Below are positions 1 through 9,090 of a stretch of 64,000 nucleotides of DNA, piece by piece. Each line of letters begins with the position of its first letter. Positions within the stretch are counted from its first letter, which is position 1. Source of the stretch: Streptomyces venezuelae. Its GTDB lineage: Bacteria; Actinomycetota; Actinomycetes; Streptomycetales; Streptomycetaceae. A program made the translations under genes and the position numbers. The stretch spans positions 3,558,001 through 3,622,000 of the forward strand of contig NZ_CP029193.1 of NCBI RefSeq assembly GCF_008642355.1, written 5' to 3'. The notes below the pieces were generated by a model. The model was not told the origin of the DNA. It made no database searches and worked only from the letters and a program-made list of their open reading frames with translations.

Positions 1-1091
1 CGGAAGACTCCGGCCTCCTTGCTCGCGGCCCGCCGCAGCATCTCCTCCCGCACGGCGGGGTCGCGCAGCGCGGCGATCCGCTCGGGCACGGGCAGCCCGA
101 GGACGTCCCCCCAGCCGGGGATCAGGTTGAGGGCGCAGAACGTGCCGAGGGACATGTTCATGGGCGTGAGGATCGGCATGGTGAGCGCGACGATGCGGCC
201 GCCCGCCTTGCGGGCGCGCTCACTGGGCACGAGCTGGCGGGGCACGCGCTCGGGGACGGCGGCGTCGATGGTGAGCACGTTCCAGTTCAGTGGCCGTCCG
301 GCGGCGGCACTCATCTCGACGAACAGCTCGACCTCGTCATCGCTGAACTGGTCGAGGCACCCGGCGACGATGGCCTCGATCTGTGTCCCCTCGTGCTCGC
401 CGACGGCACGGCTCAGCGCGAGCAGTTCCCCGGGCTTCGCGTGCCGCGAGGCGACGGGCCGCCCGTCGCCGTCCGAGTGCGTGGACGACTGGGTGGTGGA
501 AAGACCCCACGCCCCGGCGTCCATCGCGTCGTGCAGGAGACGCACCATGGCGTCCAACTGCTCATTGGACGGCTGGCCGCCGACCGCGTCCTCCCCCATG
601 ACGTACCGCCGCAGCGCGCAGTGCCCCACCATGAACCCCGCGTTCACGGCGACGCGCCCCTCCAGGGCGTCGAGATACTCCCCGAAGGAACTCCACGACC
701 AGGGCGCACCCTGCTCCAGGGCCACGAGGGACATCCCCTCCACCTTGGACATCATCCGCCGCGTGTAGTCGGCGTCGCCGGGCCGGTCGGGATGGAGCGG
801 AGCGAGCGTGAACCCGCAGTTGCCCCCGGCGACGGTGGTCACGCCGTGATTGAGGGACGGCGTCGCGTACGGGTCCCAGAACAGCTGCGCGTCGTAGTGC
901 GTGTGCGGATCGACGAACCCCGGCGCGAGGACACGCCCCCGCGCGTCCTCACTGGTCCGCGCCTCCTCGCCGACGGTGCCCGGCGCGGCGACGACGGCGA
1001 TGCGGCCGTCCCGTATCCCGACGTCGGCAACGCGCCCGGGGGCACCGGTCCCGTCGACGACGGTCGCACCCTTGATCAGATGGTCGAGCAT
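1..1091 (-). CDS. N-acyl-D-amino-acid deacylase family amidohydrolase (3' end outside window)
   Basis: This is the N-terminal ~363 residues of a D-aminoacylase-type metal-dependent hydrolase; the stop codon lies beyond the left edge. It starts at the ATG at 1091 with MLDHLIKGATVVDGTG. An amidohydrolase metal motif PHTHYD follows about 60 residues in, and the family hallmark GGNCGFTLAP is near residue 95. Known members hydrolyse N-acyl-D-amino acids or related amides and hydantoins in the cytoplasm; the substrate here cannot be read from the sequence. AAGGGG lies upstream of the ATG at a long spacing. TGACGGGACGTCC overlaps the start and is a 9/12 match to the palindrome found upstream of the neighbouring catabolic operons, so co-regulation is possible but weak. 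Confidence 0.85.
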   Translation of the reverse strand, partial: MLDHLIKGATVVDGTGAPGRVADVGIRDGRIAVVAAPGTVGEEARTSEDARGRVLAPGFVDPHTHYDAQLFWDPYATPSLNHGVTTVAGGNCGFTLAPLHPDRPGDADYTRRMMSKVEGMSLVALEQGAPWSWSSFGEYLDALEGRVAVNAGFMVGHCALRRYVMGEDAVGGQPSNEQLDAMVRLLHDAMDAGAWGLSTTQSSTHSDGDGRPVASRHAKPGELLALSRAVGEHEGTQIEAIVAGCLDQFSDDEVELFVEMSAAAGRPLNWNVLTIDAAVPERVPRQLVPSERARKAGGRIVALTMPILTPMNMSLGTFCALNLIPGWGDVLGLPVPERIAALRDPAVREEMLRRAASKEAGVF

Positions 1092-1145
1092 GACGGGACG
1101 TCCCCTTTCGAGGGTTCGGGATTCGGGGATTCGGGGTCAAGTTTT

Positions 1146-1184
1146 CAGCCCGTCCGGCGTTTGAGGACGAGCCCGAAGGGCGAC
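1146..1184. repeat. Streptomyces extragenic repeat (GTTTGAGGACGAG type)
   Basis: The intergenic segment between the amidohydrolase and the LLM oxidoreductase contains CCGTCCGGCGTTTGAGGACG followed by a complementary CCCGAAGGGC stretch. I recognise this as a widespread dispersed extragenic element of Streptomyces chromosomes. It may form a weak hairpin or terminator. Nothing else is visible in 1092-1300. Confidence 0.5.
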
Positions 1185-1300
1185 TGACGGGGGTCCGGCC
1201 GCGCACCCCCCGTGACGGCAACCCCGTGACACCGCCACACGTCCGGCAGGACCCCGGCTTCCCGTCCGGGAGGGGGAAGCCGGGGTGGCTCAATGAGGGG

Positions 1301-2428
1301 TTACTGACCGGCCGCCTGGCGGAATCGCGTCGTCCGGTGCACCGGATCCGTGTCGATCTTCGGGATCACGTGCTCGCCGATCAGCCGGATCGTGTTCTTC
1401 GTGTCCTCGGGCGAGATCCCGATCGGCAGCCCGAAGCTGAGCTGGTCCGCCCCGGCCTGCTCCCACCGCTTGCACTGCGTGAGCACCTCGTCCGGGTCGC
1501 CGCAGATCATCAGCTCCTCGGCGATGAGCAGCTCGATGAGCTCCTCGGTGTACTCGGGGAGCAGCTCGGGCCACTCGGGGATGCCGTCGGGCCGGGGGAA
1601 GGTGTCGTGGTAGCGGAACAGCAGCGACTGGAGGTAGTTCAGGCCGCCGCCGACCGCGATCTCGACCGCTTTCTCGTGCGTCTCCGCGCAGATCGCCGTC
1701 GACGTCACCATGACGTTGTCGTTGACGAAGTCCCCGATCGCCTGGGCCTCCTTCACCGCCGTCTTGTACGACTCGACGACCCACTCCATGTCGGAGACCT
1801 TCTGCACGCTGAAGCCGAGGACCCCGAGGCCCTTCTTGCCCGCCATGGCGTACGAGGAGGGGGACCCGGCGGCGTACCACATGGCGGGGTGGGACTTCCC
1901 GTACGGCTTCGGGAGGATCTTGCGCGGCGGCAGCGACCAGTGCTTGCCCCGGAACCCCACGTACTCGTCCTGCAGCCACATCTTGGGGAACTCGGCGATG
2001 GTCTCTTCCCAGATCTCCTTGGTGTGGTTCATGTCCGTGATGCCCGGCATGAAGCCGAGGATCTCGTGCGAACCGGCACCGCGGCCCGTGCCGAACTCGA
2101 ACCGCCCCCGGGAGAGGTGGTCGAGCATCGTCACCTTCTCCGCCACCTTCACGGGGTGGTTGACGGGTGCGAGCGGGTTGAAGATGCCCGAACCGAGGTG
2201 GATGCGGTCGGTGGCGTGGGCGAGGTAGCCGAGGTAGACGTCGTTGGCGGAGAGGTGCGAGTACTCCTCCAGGAAGTGGTGCTCGGACGCCCAGGCGTAC
2301 TTGAACCCGGACTTGTCCGCCTCGATGACGTACTCGGTCTCCTCGATGAGCGCCTTGTGCTCCGCTTCGGGGTCGACCTTGGCCCGCTGGGCGGGCACGT
2401 ATCCCTGTACAAAGAGACCGAATTCCAA
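1301..2428 (-). CDS. LLM-class flavin-dependent oxidoreductase (luciferase-like monooxygenase)
   Basis: This 375-residue protein has the bacterial-luciferase TIM-barrel signatures: an N-terminal EFGLFVQGY strand, WASEHHFLEEYSHL near residue 47, a LGSGIFNPLAPVNHP segment, and the FEFGTGRGAGSHE flavin-phosphate region. Family members use reduced flavin supplied by a reductase to oxygenate aldehydes, alkanes, terpenoids or sulfur compounds. I place the start at TTG 2428, because homologues begin at MEFGLF and no ATG or GTG lies nearby in frame; GAGG sits 14 nt upstream, so the start is somewhat uncertain. Two copies of the CTGACG-N3-CGTCAG operator lie 39 and 101 nt upstream. The HpaC-like flavin reductase at 30940 shares the operator and is a plausible FMNH2 supplier (inference). 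Confidence 0.85.
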   Translation of the reverse strand: MEFGLFVQGYVPAQRAKVDPEAEHKALIEETEYVIEADKSGFKYAWASEHHFLEEYSHLSANDVYLGYLAHATDRIHLGSGIFNPLAPVNHPVKVAEKVTMLDHLSRGRFEFGTGRGAGSHEILGFMPGITDMNHTKEIWEETIAEFPKMWLQDEYVGFRGKHWSLPPRKILPKPYGKSHPAMWYAAGSPSSYAMAGKKGLGVLGFSVQKVSDMEWVVESYKTAVKEAQAIGDFVNDNVMVTSTAICAETHEKAVEIAVGGGLNYLQSLLFRYHDTFPRPDGIPEWPELLPEYTEELIELLIAEELMICGDPDEVLTQCKRWEQAGADQLSFGLPIGISPEDTKNTIRLIGEHVIPKIDTDPVHRTTRFRQAAGQ

Positions 2429-2467
2429 GGGAGGTTCACCGTCCTCGTGAGGTCCGACGGCGCGTTT

Positions 2468-2482
2468 CTGACGCTCCGTCAG
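2468..2482. promoter_or_regulatory. Palindromic operator CTGACG-CTC-CGTCAG
   Basis: A perfect 6-3-6 palindrome 39 nt upstream of the LLM oxidoreductase start. It is one of 16 near-identical sites in the window, and its dyad symmetry suggests a TetR-type repressor. Confidence 0.75.
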
Positions 2483-2529
2483 ATTGCGATGGGGTCGACT
2501 GTTCCACCGCCCCGCCGGAGCGTCAATAG

Positions 2530-2544
2530 CTGACGCAGCGTCAG
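2530..2544. promoter_or_regulatory. Palindromic operator CTGACG-CAG-CGTCAG
   Basis: Second perfect copy, 62 bp (about six helical turns) from the one at 2468, in the gap between the SDR gene and the LLM gene. The pair most likely controls the LLM gene. Confidence 0.75.
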
Positions 2545-2568
2545 GCAACCGAACCGCGCCGCCACGGG

Positions 2569-3354
2569 TCACACGACACTGACCCCCGCCAGCCACCCCC
2601 CGTCGATGACGAACGGCTGCCCCGTGATGTACGCCGAGTCGTCCCCGGTCAGGAACAGCGCCAGCGCGGCGACCTCCTGCGGCTGCCCGATCCGCCCGAG
2701 CGGCACGAGCTTCTTGTACAGCTCGGCGACCGCCTCCCTCGCCGCTTCCGGGTCGGCGCCCGGGTCGAGCTGCGCGGGGTTGGTCATGGGGGTGTCGACC
2801 GCCCCGGGGCACACGGCGTTCACGCGGATGTTCCGGCCCGCGAGTTCCAGGGCGGCGACGCGGGTGAGCCCGAGGATGGCGTGTTTCGTCGCCGCGTACG
2901 CGCCCACGTACGCCATGCCCGTGAGGGCCGTGTAGGAGGCGGTGTTCACGATCGTGCCGCCACCCGCCGCGGCCATCTCGGGTGCGACCGTCCGAATCCC
3001 GAGGAAGCACCCGATCTGGTTGACGCGGATGATCTGCTCGAACTCTTCGAGCGGGGTCCCGAGCAGCTCGTTGAACCGCAGGATCCCCGCGTTGTTGACG
3101 AGCCCGTCGACTTTCCCGAAGGCGTCCTTGGCGGCGGCGGTGGCGGCGCGCCAGTCCTCCTCGACGCCGACATCGAGGTGGACGTACGCCGCGGACTCCG
3201 CCCCCAGCTCCTCGGCGAGGGCCTCGCCCTGCTCGTCCAGCACGTCGGCGACGACGACGCGGGCCCCCTCCTCCACGAAGAGGCGCGCCTCCTGCTCGCC
3301 CTGTCCGCGCGCGGCGCCGGTCACGATGACGACGCGGCCGTCCAGCTTGCCCAT
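2569..3354 (-). CDS. SDR family NAD(P)-dependent oxidoreductase (hydroxysteroid-dehydrogenase-like)
   Basis: This 261-residue classical short-chain dehydrogenase has TGAARGQG (residues 12-19) for the cofactor, Asp37 at the end of strand beta-2 (favouring NAD), NNAG at 87-90, catalytic Ser140, and Tyr153-x3-Lys157 in AYAATK. The sequence resembles 3-alpha/20-beta-hydroxysteroid dehydrogenases, but substrate specificity is not predictable. It starts at ATG 3354 after AGGAGGA, a strong ribosome binding site. It lies 27 bp downstream of the F420-type LLM gene and is probably its operon partner, under the operators at 4338 and 4384. It likely interconverts a hydroxyl and keto group in the catabolic pathway (inference). 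Confidence 0.88.
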   Translation of the reverse strand: MGKLDGRVVIVTGAARGQGEQEARLFVEEGARVVVADVLDEQGEALAEELGAESAAYVHLDVGVEEDWRAATAAAKDAFGKVDGLVNNAGILRFNELLGTPLEEFEQIIRVNQIGCFLGIRTVAPEMAAAGGGTIVNTASYTALTGMAYVGAYAATKHAILGLTRVAALELAGRNIRVNAVCPGAVDTPMTNPAQLDPGADPEAAREAVAELYKKLVPLGRIGQPQEVAALALFLTGDDSAYITGQPFVIDGGWLAGVSVV

Positions 3355-3381
3355 GGAGAACTCCTCCTGGTGGTGGTCGTT

Positions 3382-4323
3382 TCAGTGCGGGCCATCGAGG
3401 TGCGGGGCGACGTCGGCGGCGAAGGCCGCCATCTGGTCGGTGAGTTCGGTACGGCTCCGGCTGCGGAAGCGGACCTGGATCTGGTCGACGCCCATCGCGG
3501 CGTACGCGCGGAGGGACTCGGCGAGGGCTTCCGGTTTCCCGGCGAGTGTGCGCCGCCCGACGGACCAGCCGGGTTCGCCGACGTACAGCGGCTCGGCGAT
3601 CGCGCCGACGGTGACGGGCTCGGCGATCCCGGCTTCCTCCCTCAACCGCTTCAGCTTCGTGATCTGCGCGGGCAGCTTGTCGCGCGGGTCGCCCTGGGGG
3701 AGCCAGCCGTCGGCGCGGATCGCCGCACGGCGTATGGCGGCGGGGGACGAACCGCCGACCCAGAGGGGGACGCGGGCCTGGGCGGGGCGTGGCAGCTGCC
3801 CCAGATCCCTGAAGGCGAAGGTCTCCCCCGCGTACTCGGGGTACTCCTCCGGTCCCAGGGCAGCCCTGAGGGCGTCGATCGTCTCGTCGAGGATCGGCCC
3901 GCGCCGCGCGAAGTCGACGCCGAGCGCCTCGAACTCCTCCTGCACGTGCCCGGCCCCCACGCCGAGGATCAGCCTTCCTCCGCTGAGGTGGTCGAGGGTG
4001 GCGTACTGCTTGGCGGAGAGGAGGGGGTGCCGCAGGCCGACGATGGCGACGTGGCTCATCAGGCGGACGTTCTCGGTGACGGCGGCGAGGTGGGCGAGGG
4101 TGGCGACGGGGTCGTACCAGACGGTGCTCATGGCGTCGGCGAGGCGGCGGGGGATGGCGACGTGGTCGCACGTGGCGATGTAGGCGAAGCCGGTGCGGTC
4201 GGCGGTGCGGGCGATCTCCACGAGATCGTCGGGGCCGGCACGCCGCTCCCACCCCTCGGCGTACAGGGAACTCTGCGACTGCACGGGCAACTGCATGCCA
4301 TATGCGACCGACCCACCACCCAC
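3382..4323 (-). CDS. LLM-class F420-dependent oxidoreductase
   Basis: This 313-residue luciferase-fold protein is of the TIGR03619-like F420 group. It shows GMQLPVQSQS at the N terminus, FAYIATCDHVAIPR near residue 46, VRLMSHVAIVGLRHP, and the LGVGAGHVQEEFEALG phosphate-binding region. Members of this group use reduced or oxidised F420 (or flavin) for hydride transfer in catabolism and secondary metabolism. The operator CTGACG-TAA-CGTCAC ends only 14 nt upstream of the ATG, with a perfect second copy at 4384. It is first gene of a likely operon with the SDR at 2569-3354. Confidence 0.85.
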   Translation of the reverse strand: MGGGSVAYGMQLPVQSQSSLYAEGWERRAGPDDLVEIARTADRTGFAYIATCDHVAIPRRLADAMSTVWYDPVATLAHLAAVTENVRLMSHVAIVGLRHPLLSAKQYATLDHLSGGRLILGVGAGHVQEEFEALGVDFARRGPILDETIDALRAALGPEEYPEYAGETFAFRDLGQLPRPAQARVPLWVGGSSPAAIRRAAIRADGWLPQGDPRDKLPAQITKLKRLREEAGIAEPVTVGAIAEPLYVGEPGWSVGRRTLAGKPEALAESLRAYAAMGVDQIQVRFRSRSRTELTDQMAAFAADVAPHLDGPH

Positions 4324-4337
4324 GGGGCACCCACTTT

Positions 4338-4352
4338 CTGACGTAACGTCAC
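4338..4352. promoter_or_regulatory. Palindromic operator CTGACG-TAA-CGTCAC
   Basis: An 11/12 match to the window-wide palindrome, 14 nt upstream of the F420-type oxidoreductase start, where a bound repressor would block the promoter or ribosome entry. Confidence 0.7.
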
Positions 4353-4383
4353 TTGCGGTCGTGCGGGGGCCCCATGCTCGTAG

Positions 4384-4398
4384 CTGACGCGCCGTCAG
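4384..4398. promoter_or_regulatory. Palindromic operator CTGACG-CGC-CGTCAG
   Basis: A perfect copy 46 bp from the 4338 site, in the 275-bp gap between the F420-type LLM gene and the amidohydrolase. Otherwise the gap holds GC-rich sequence with no gene I can support. Confidence 0.75.
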
Positions 4399-4598
4399 AC
4401 AAGGGGTCGGGGTCGCGCCTCGGGTCCGGCTGGGGGCGGGGCCGCGGGGGTATGCACGTGCTCGCCATCCCTGCGGCCCGGTGGGGGTGGGCCCCTACTC
4501 CCGCGGCACGTCGCGAGGCGCGCGGGCGCGCGGGTGGGGGCCGTCCGCCGCGAAACGGCGGGCTTGGCGCCCCCGCCCCGCACACCGCGCCGGAGGCG

Positions 4599-5837
4599 TC
4601 ACGCCCCCGGCCAGAGCCCGCCCTCCGTCAACCCCAGCAGCGCAACCGCATTGCCCCGCACGATGCGCTCCACGACCTCCACCGGCAGGTGGCCCATCTG
4701 GGACTCCCCGACCTCACGGGACTTTGGCCAGGTCGAGTCGGAGTGCGGGTAGTCCGTCTCGTACAGGACGTTCCCGACCCCGATGGAGTCGAGGTTCCGC
4801 AGCCCGAACGCGTCGTCGAAGAAGCAGCCGAAGACGTGTTCCGTGAAGAGTTCGGACGGGGGACGCGTCACCTTGTCCGCGACCCCGCCCCACCCCCGGT
4901 TCTCCTCCCACACCACGTCCGCCCGCTCCAGGATGTAGGGGATCCAGCCGATCTGGCCCTCCGCGTACATCACCTTCAGGTTCGGGAAGCGTTCGAACTT
5001 GCCGCTCATCAGCCAGTCCACCATGGAGAAGCAGCAGTTGGCGAAGGTGATCGTGGACCCGACGGCGGGCGGCGCGTCCGCGGAGGTCGACGGCATCCTG
5101 CTGGAGGACCCGATGTGCATGGCGACGACCGTGCCGGTCTCGTCGCAGGCGCGCAGGAAGGGGTCCCACGCGTCGGTGTGGATGGACGGCAGCCCGAGGT
5201 GCGGGGGGATTTCGGAGAAGGCCACCGCCCGCACCCCCCGCGCCGCGTTGCGCCGCACCTCCGCGGCGGCGAGCTCGGCGTCCCAGAGCGGGATGAGGGT
5301 CAGCGGTATGAGGCGGCCGGCCGCTTCGGGGCCGCACCACTCCTCCACCATCCAGTCGTTGTACGCGCGGACCGACAGGAGCGCGAGCTCCCGGTCCTTG
5401 GCCTCGGTGAACGTCTGCCCGCAGAACCGCGGGAACGTGGGGAAGCAGAGCGCGGACTGGACATGGTTGACGTCCATGTCCGCGAGCCGGTCCGGCACGC
5501 TGAACGACCCCGGCCGCATCTGCTCGTACGTGATGACCTCGAGTTTGATCTCGTCCCTGTCGTAGCCGACCGCCGTGTCGAGGCGCGTGAGGGGGCGGTG
5601 CAGGTCCTCGTAGATCCACCAGTCCCCGATGGGGCCGTCCTCCCCCTTCTCGCCCATGACCGGGGCGAACTTTCCGCCCAGGAACGACATGTCCCGCAGC
5701 GGCGCCCGGACGATCCGGGGCCCGCGGTCCCGGTACTTGGACGGGAGCCGGTCCCGCCAGACGTGCGGGGGTTCGACCGTGTGGTCGTCCACCGAGATGA
5801 TCTTCGGGAAGGTCTGCGGACTCTCCGTGGTCTCCAT
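4599..5837 (-). CDS. Amidohydrolase_2 family metal-dependent hydrolase/decarboxylase
   Basis: This 412-residue TIM-barrel hydrolase is of the ACMSD/LigW-like amidohydrolase_2 superfamily. Metal-site candidates are the Asp-Asp-His of SVDDHTVEPP (residues 15-24), the His of VVAMHIGSS, and the Asp of YETDYPHSDSTW near the C terminus. Family members hydrolyse ring amides, lactones or C-C bonds, or decarboxylate cyclic acids; mycobacterial relatives are often annotated only as TIM-barrel metal-dependent hydrolases in lipid or steroid regions. The start is ATG 5837 (METTESPQ). A perfect operator at 5858-5872 lies 20 nt upstream, placing it in the same regulon as the LLM, SDR and acyl-CoA genes. It appears to be transcribed alone. 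Confidence 0.85.
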   Translation of the reverse strand: METTESPQTFPKIISVDDHTVEPPHVWRDRLPSKYRDRGPRIVRAPLRDMSFLGGKFAPVMGEKGEDGPIGDWWIYEDLHRPLTRLDTAVGYDRDEIKLEVITYEQMRPGSFSVPDRLADMDVNHVQSALCFPTFPRFCGQTFTEAKDRELALLSVRAYNDWMVEEWCGPEAAGRLIPLTLIPLWDAELAAAEVRRNAARGVRAVAFSEIPPHLGLPSIHTDAWDPFLRACDETGTVVAMHIGSSSRMPSTSADAPPAVGSTITFANCCFSMVDWLMSGKFERFPNLKVMYAEGQIGWIPYILERADVVWEENRGWGGVADKVTRPPSELFTEHVFGCFFDDAFGLRNLDSIGVGNVLYETDYPHSDSTWPKSREVGESQMGHLPVEVVERIVRGNAVALLGLTEGGLWPGA

Positions 5838-5857
5838 ACGGCCACGGTAGCGTCGAT

Positions 5858-5872
5858 CTGACGACCCGTCAG
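5858..5872. promoter_or_regulatory. Palindromic operator CTGACG-ACC-CGTCAG
   Basis: A perfect copy 20 nt upstream of the amidohydrolase start, on the boundary with the divergent afsR gene, whose start is 225 bp away. Confidence 0.75.
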
Positions 5873-6096
5873 CTAGCCGGACGCGGCGAAGCAATCCGGA
5901 AACCGATCCGGAATGTCGTGCGTGGACCCTGTGAGAGCCGTCTCCCACGGCTGACGCATCCGCCATGAACAAGGCAAACTGGCGGGGAGCAAGAACCACG
6001 CACGACGGAAAGGGCCGCACGGCGGCTTACGCACCACCGCGGGCGGGCAGGTCCGCGACCGGCAGGATTGGGAACGGCAGGGCGGCAGGGGGAGCG

Positions 6097-9075
6097 ATGG
6101 TCGATGTACCGCGAGTACCGGAGCAGCGGCGTCCGGCCTCGGGGAACACCCCCGAGGAGCGGACCGAGGGGCATCCCCCCGAGGTGCCGGCGTCGCGCTT
6201 CAGCGTGCTCGGACCGGTGCGCGCGTGGCACGGCCCGGACCAGCTCAACACCGGCTCGCCCCAGCAGAGGGCGCTGCTCGCGGCCCTGCTGCTGCGGGAC
6301 GGCCGCACGGCCACTGCCTCGGAGCTGATCGACGCCCTGTGGGGCGAGGAGCCGCCGTCGCAGGCGCTGGCGGCGGTACGTACGTACGCGTCCCGGCTCC
6401 GCAAGGTGCTGCCTCCCGGCGTCCTCGTCAGCGAGTCCGGCGGGTACGCGGTCCAGGTCGCGGACGGCGCGCTCGACCTGGCCGTGGCGGAGGACCTGTG
6501 GGCGGCGGCGGAGAAGGCCCGCGGCGCGGGTGACCTCTGCCGGGCACGGGCGCTGGTGAACAAGGCGCTCGGCCTCTGGGACGGCGAGCCCCTCGCCAAC
6601 GTCCCGGGGCCGTACGCCGACACGCAGCGCACCCGACTCGACGAATGGCGCCTCCAGCTCCTGGAGACCCGTCTGGACATGGACCTGGAACAGGGCTGCC
6701 ATGCGGAGGCGGTGTCGGAGCTGACGGCGCTGACCGCGGCGCACCCGTTGCGGGAGCGGCTGCGCGAGCTGCAGATGCTGGCGCTGTACCGCAGCGGACG
6801 CCAGGCGGAGGCCCTCGCGGTCTACGCGGACACGCGCCGCCTGCTCGCCGACGAGCTCGGCGTCGACCCGAGGCCCGGCCTCAAGGAGCTCCAGCAGCGC
6901 ATCCTCCAGGCCGACCCGGGCCTCGCCGAGCCGTCGGCGCCCGCGCAGGAACCTTCGACGACGGTGGTGCGCCCCGCGCAGCTCCCCGCGACGGTCCCCG
7001 ACTTCACGGGCCGCGCGTCCTTCGTGGACGAACTGAGCGACATCCTGTCGACCGCCGAGGGCCGCGTGATGGCGGTCTCGGCGCTCGCGGGCATCGGCGG
7101 TGTCGGCAAGACGACCCTCGCCGTGCACGTCGCGCACGTGGCGCGCGCCCACTTCCCCGACGGCCAGCTGTACGTGGACCTCCAGGGGGCGGGCGCCCGG
7201 GTCGCCGAGCCGGAGACGGTCCTCGGGGCGTTCCTGCGCGCACTCGGCACGGCCGACTCGGCGATCCCGGACTCCCTGGAGGAGCGGGCCGCCCTGTACC
7301 GGTCGGTCCTCGACGGCCGCCGGGTCCTCGTCCTCCTCGACAACGCGCGCGACGCGGCACAGGTCCGGCCGCTGCTGCCCGGCATGGAGGGCTGCGCGGC
7401 CCTGGTCACGAGCCGCGTCCGCATGGTCGACCTGGCGGGCGCGCATCTGGTGGACCTGGACGTGATGTCCCCCGAGGAGGCGCTGCTCCTCTTCACCCGC
7501 ATCGTCGGCGAGGAGCGGGTCACCGCGGAGCGGGAGGCGGCGCTCGACGTGGTGGCGGCGTGCGGTTTCCTGCCGCTCGCCATCCGCATCGCGGCGTCCC
7601 GGCTCGCGGCGCGCCGCACGTGGACGGTCTCCACGCTCGCGGCGAAGCTGGCGGACGAGCGGCGGCGTCTGGACGAGCTCCAGGCGGGCGACCTCGCGGT
7701 CAAGGCGACGTTCGAGCTCGGTTACGGCCAGCTGGAGCCGGCCCAGGCCCGCGCGTTCCGCCTCCTCGGCCTCGCGGACGGCCCCGACCTGTCCCTCGCG
7801 GCAGCAGCGGCGGTCCTGGACCTGCCGGTGGACGAGACGGAGGACCTGCTGGAGTCCCTCGTCGACACGTCCCTGGTGGAGTCGGCGGCACCGGGCCGCT
7901 ACCGCTACCACGATCTCGTACGCCTCTACGCGCGCGCCTGCGCCGAACGCGACGAACAGCCCCCCAGCGAGCGGGACGCGGCGATGTCCCGCCTCCTCGA
8001 CTTCTACCTGGCCTCCGCGGCCCGGGTCTACGCGATCGAACGTCCCGGCGACCGCACGGTGGACCACCTGGAGCCCACGGAACACGCGGGCCAGGACTTC
8101 ACCGACGACACCAAGGCCCTGGACTGGCTGCACTCCGAGGCGGCGTGCATCCTGGCGTGCGTGCAGCAGTCCCTGGGGGCGGGGATGCTGCGGCGCGCGG
8201 TCGACCTGCTGCTCGCTTCCAAGGACCTGGCGGAGTCCGGCGCGAGTTCGCTGCGCTACGAGGCGGCGACGAGCGCCGCCCGGGACGCCGCCGCCGCGGT
8301 GGGCGACGCGCGTGCCGAGGGGCGGGCGCGGGTGACCCTCGCCCAGGTGCACCGCAACGCGGGGTGGTTCGACAAGGCGCGGGTCGAGGCGGAGCACGCC
8401 ATCTCGCTGGAGGGCGCCGCGGACGACCCCTGGATCAGCAGCAACGCCCCCAACGAACTGGGGATCATCGGCATCTGCACCAGTCAGTACCAGGTCAGCG
8501 AGTCCTCCCTGCTGCAGGCGATCGACGCCTTCCGCGCCGACGGCAACCACCCCGGTGAGGCCAGCGCGCTCTGCAACCTCTCCCGGGCCCTCGTGGAGCT
8601 GGGCCGTACCGCGGAAGCCATCGATCTCGCGCGGCAGGGCATAGCCGTGTACGACGAGCTCGGCCTCACCTTCCGCCTGGCCAACGCCCGGTACGCGCTG
8701 GGCGTCGTACTCGCCCGCGTCGGCCGGTCGCGCGAGGCGCTGGCGCAACTGACGGAGGCCCTACAGGTCTTCGTGGAGAATCGGCAGCGCCTGTGGGAGG
8801 GCACCACGCACTTCCGTATCGCGCAGGTGCATCTCGCCGACCGGCGTGCGACCCAGGCCGCGCAGCACGCGGAGCAGGCGCTGACGACCGGGTGCATCGG
8901 CGGCGACTGGATGCGGGCCAACGTCCTCGTGCTGCTCGGCAGGTGCCTCGACGGCCTCGGTCAGGTCGACCGGGCGCGGGCCTGCTGGCGGGAGGCCCTG
9001 GCCATCCACGAGCGGGCCGGGGCGGCCGAGGTCGACGAGGTACGGGGACTCCTCAGCCCGCTGGCCGCCGCCTGA
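6097..9075 (+). CDS. afsR: AfsR global regulator (SARP-NB-ARC-TPR)
   Basis: This 992-residue protein matches the domain order and length of Streptomyces coelicolor AfsR (993 aa). A winged-helix OmpR-like DNA-binding domain spans about 35-125 and a bacterial transcriptional activation domain about 135-285. An NB-ARC ATPase follows with P-loop GIGGVGKTT at about 332-340 and LVLLDNARD downstream, then C-terminal TPRs from about 700. In S. coelicolor AfsR is phosphorylated on Ser/Thr by AfsK and activates afsS. I chose ATG 6097 because GGGGGAGCG lies immediately upstream; an in-frame ATG at 5965 lacks a site. afsS lies directly downstream and afsK at 15004-17388, supporting orthology. Confidence 0.93.
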   Translation: MVDVPRVPEQRRPASGNTPEERTEGHPPEVPASRFSVLGPVRAWHGPDQLNTGSPQQRALLAALLLRDGRTATASELIDALWGEEPPSQALAAVRTYASRLRKVLPPGVLVSESGGYAVQVADGALDLAVAEDLWAAAEKARGAGDLCRARALVNKALGLWDGEPLANVPGPYADTQRTRLDEWRLQLLETRLDMDLEQGCHAEAVSELTALTAAHPLRERLRELQMLALYRSGRQAEALAVYADTRRLLADELGVDPRPGLKELQQRILQADPGLAEPSAPAQEPSTTVVRPAQLPATVPDFTGRASFVDELSDILSTAEGRVMAVSALAGIGGVGKTTLAVHVAHVARAHFPDGQLYVDLQGAGARVAEPETVLGAFLRALGTADSAIPDSLEERAALYRSVLDGRRVLVLLDNARDAAQVRPLLPGMEGCAALVTSRVRMVDLAGAHLVDLDVMSPEEALLLFTRIVGEERVTAEREAALDVVAACGFLPLAIRIAASRLAARRTWTVSTLAAKLADERRRLDELQAGDLAVKATFELGYGQLEPAQARAFRLLGLADGPDLSLAAAAAVLDLPVDETEDLLESLVDTSLVESAAPGRYRYHDLVRLYARACAERDEQPPSERDAAMSRLLDFYLASAARVYAIERPGDRTVDHLEPTEHAGQDFTDDTKALDWLHSEAACILACVQQSLGAGMLRRAVDLLLASKDLAESGASSLRYEAATSAARDAAAAVGDARAEGRARVTLAQVHRNAGWFDKARVEAEHAISLEGAADDPWISSNAPNELGIIGICTSQYQVSESSLLQAIDAFRADGNHPGEASALCNLSRALVELGRTAEAIDLARQGIAVYDELGLTFRLANARYALGVVLARVGRSREALAQLTEALQVFVENRQRLWEGTTHFRIAQVHLADRRATQAAQHAEQALTTGCIGGDWMRANVLVLLGRCLDGLGQVDRARACWREALAIHERAGAAEVDEVRGLLSPLAAA

Positions 9076-9090
9076 CGCCCGCCTCAGGCT

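Noticed and set aside
1301..4330. A single 1009-codon minus-strand reading frame spanning two LLM genes
   Set aside because: Only the part from about 2428 down has LLM protein character. The rest is an Arg/Pro-rich shadow of the SDR and F420-type genes in another frame.
5948..5962. CTGACGCATCCGCC near 5948 as another operator
   Set aside because: Only one half site matches; the second half is absent.
5869..8748. A 959-codon antisense frame opposite afsR
   Set aside because: It is a GC-bias shadow with Arg-rich composition and no domain. afsR on the plus strand is clearly coding.
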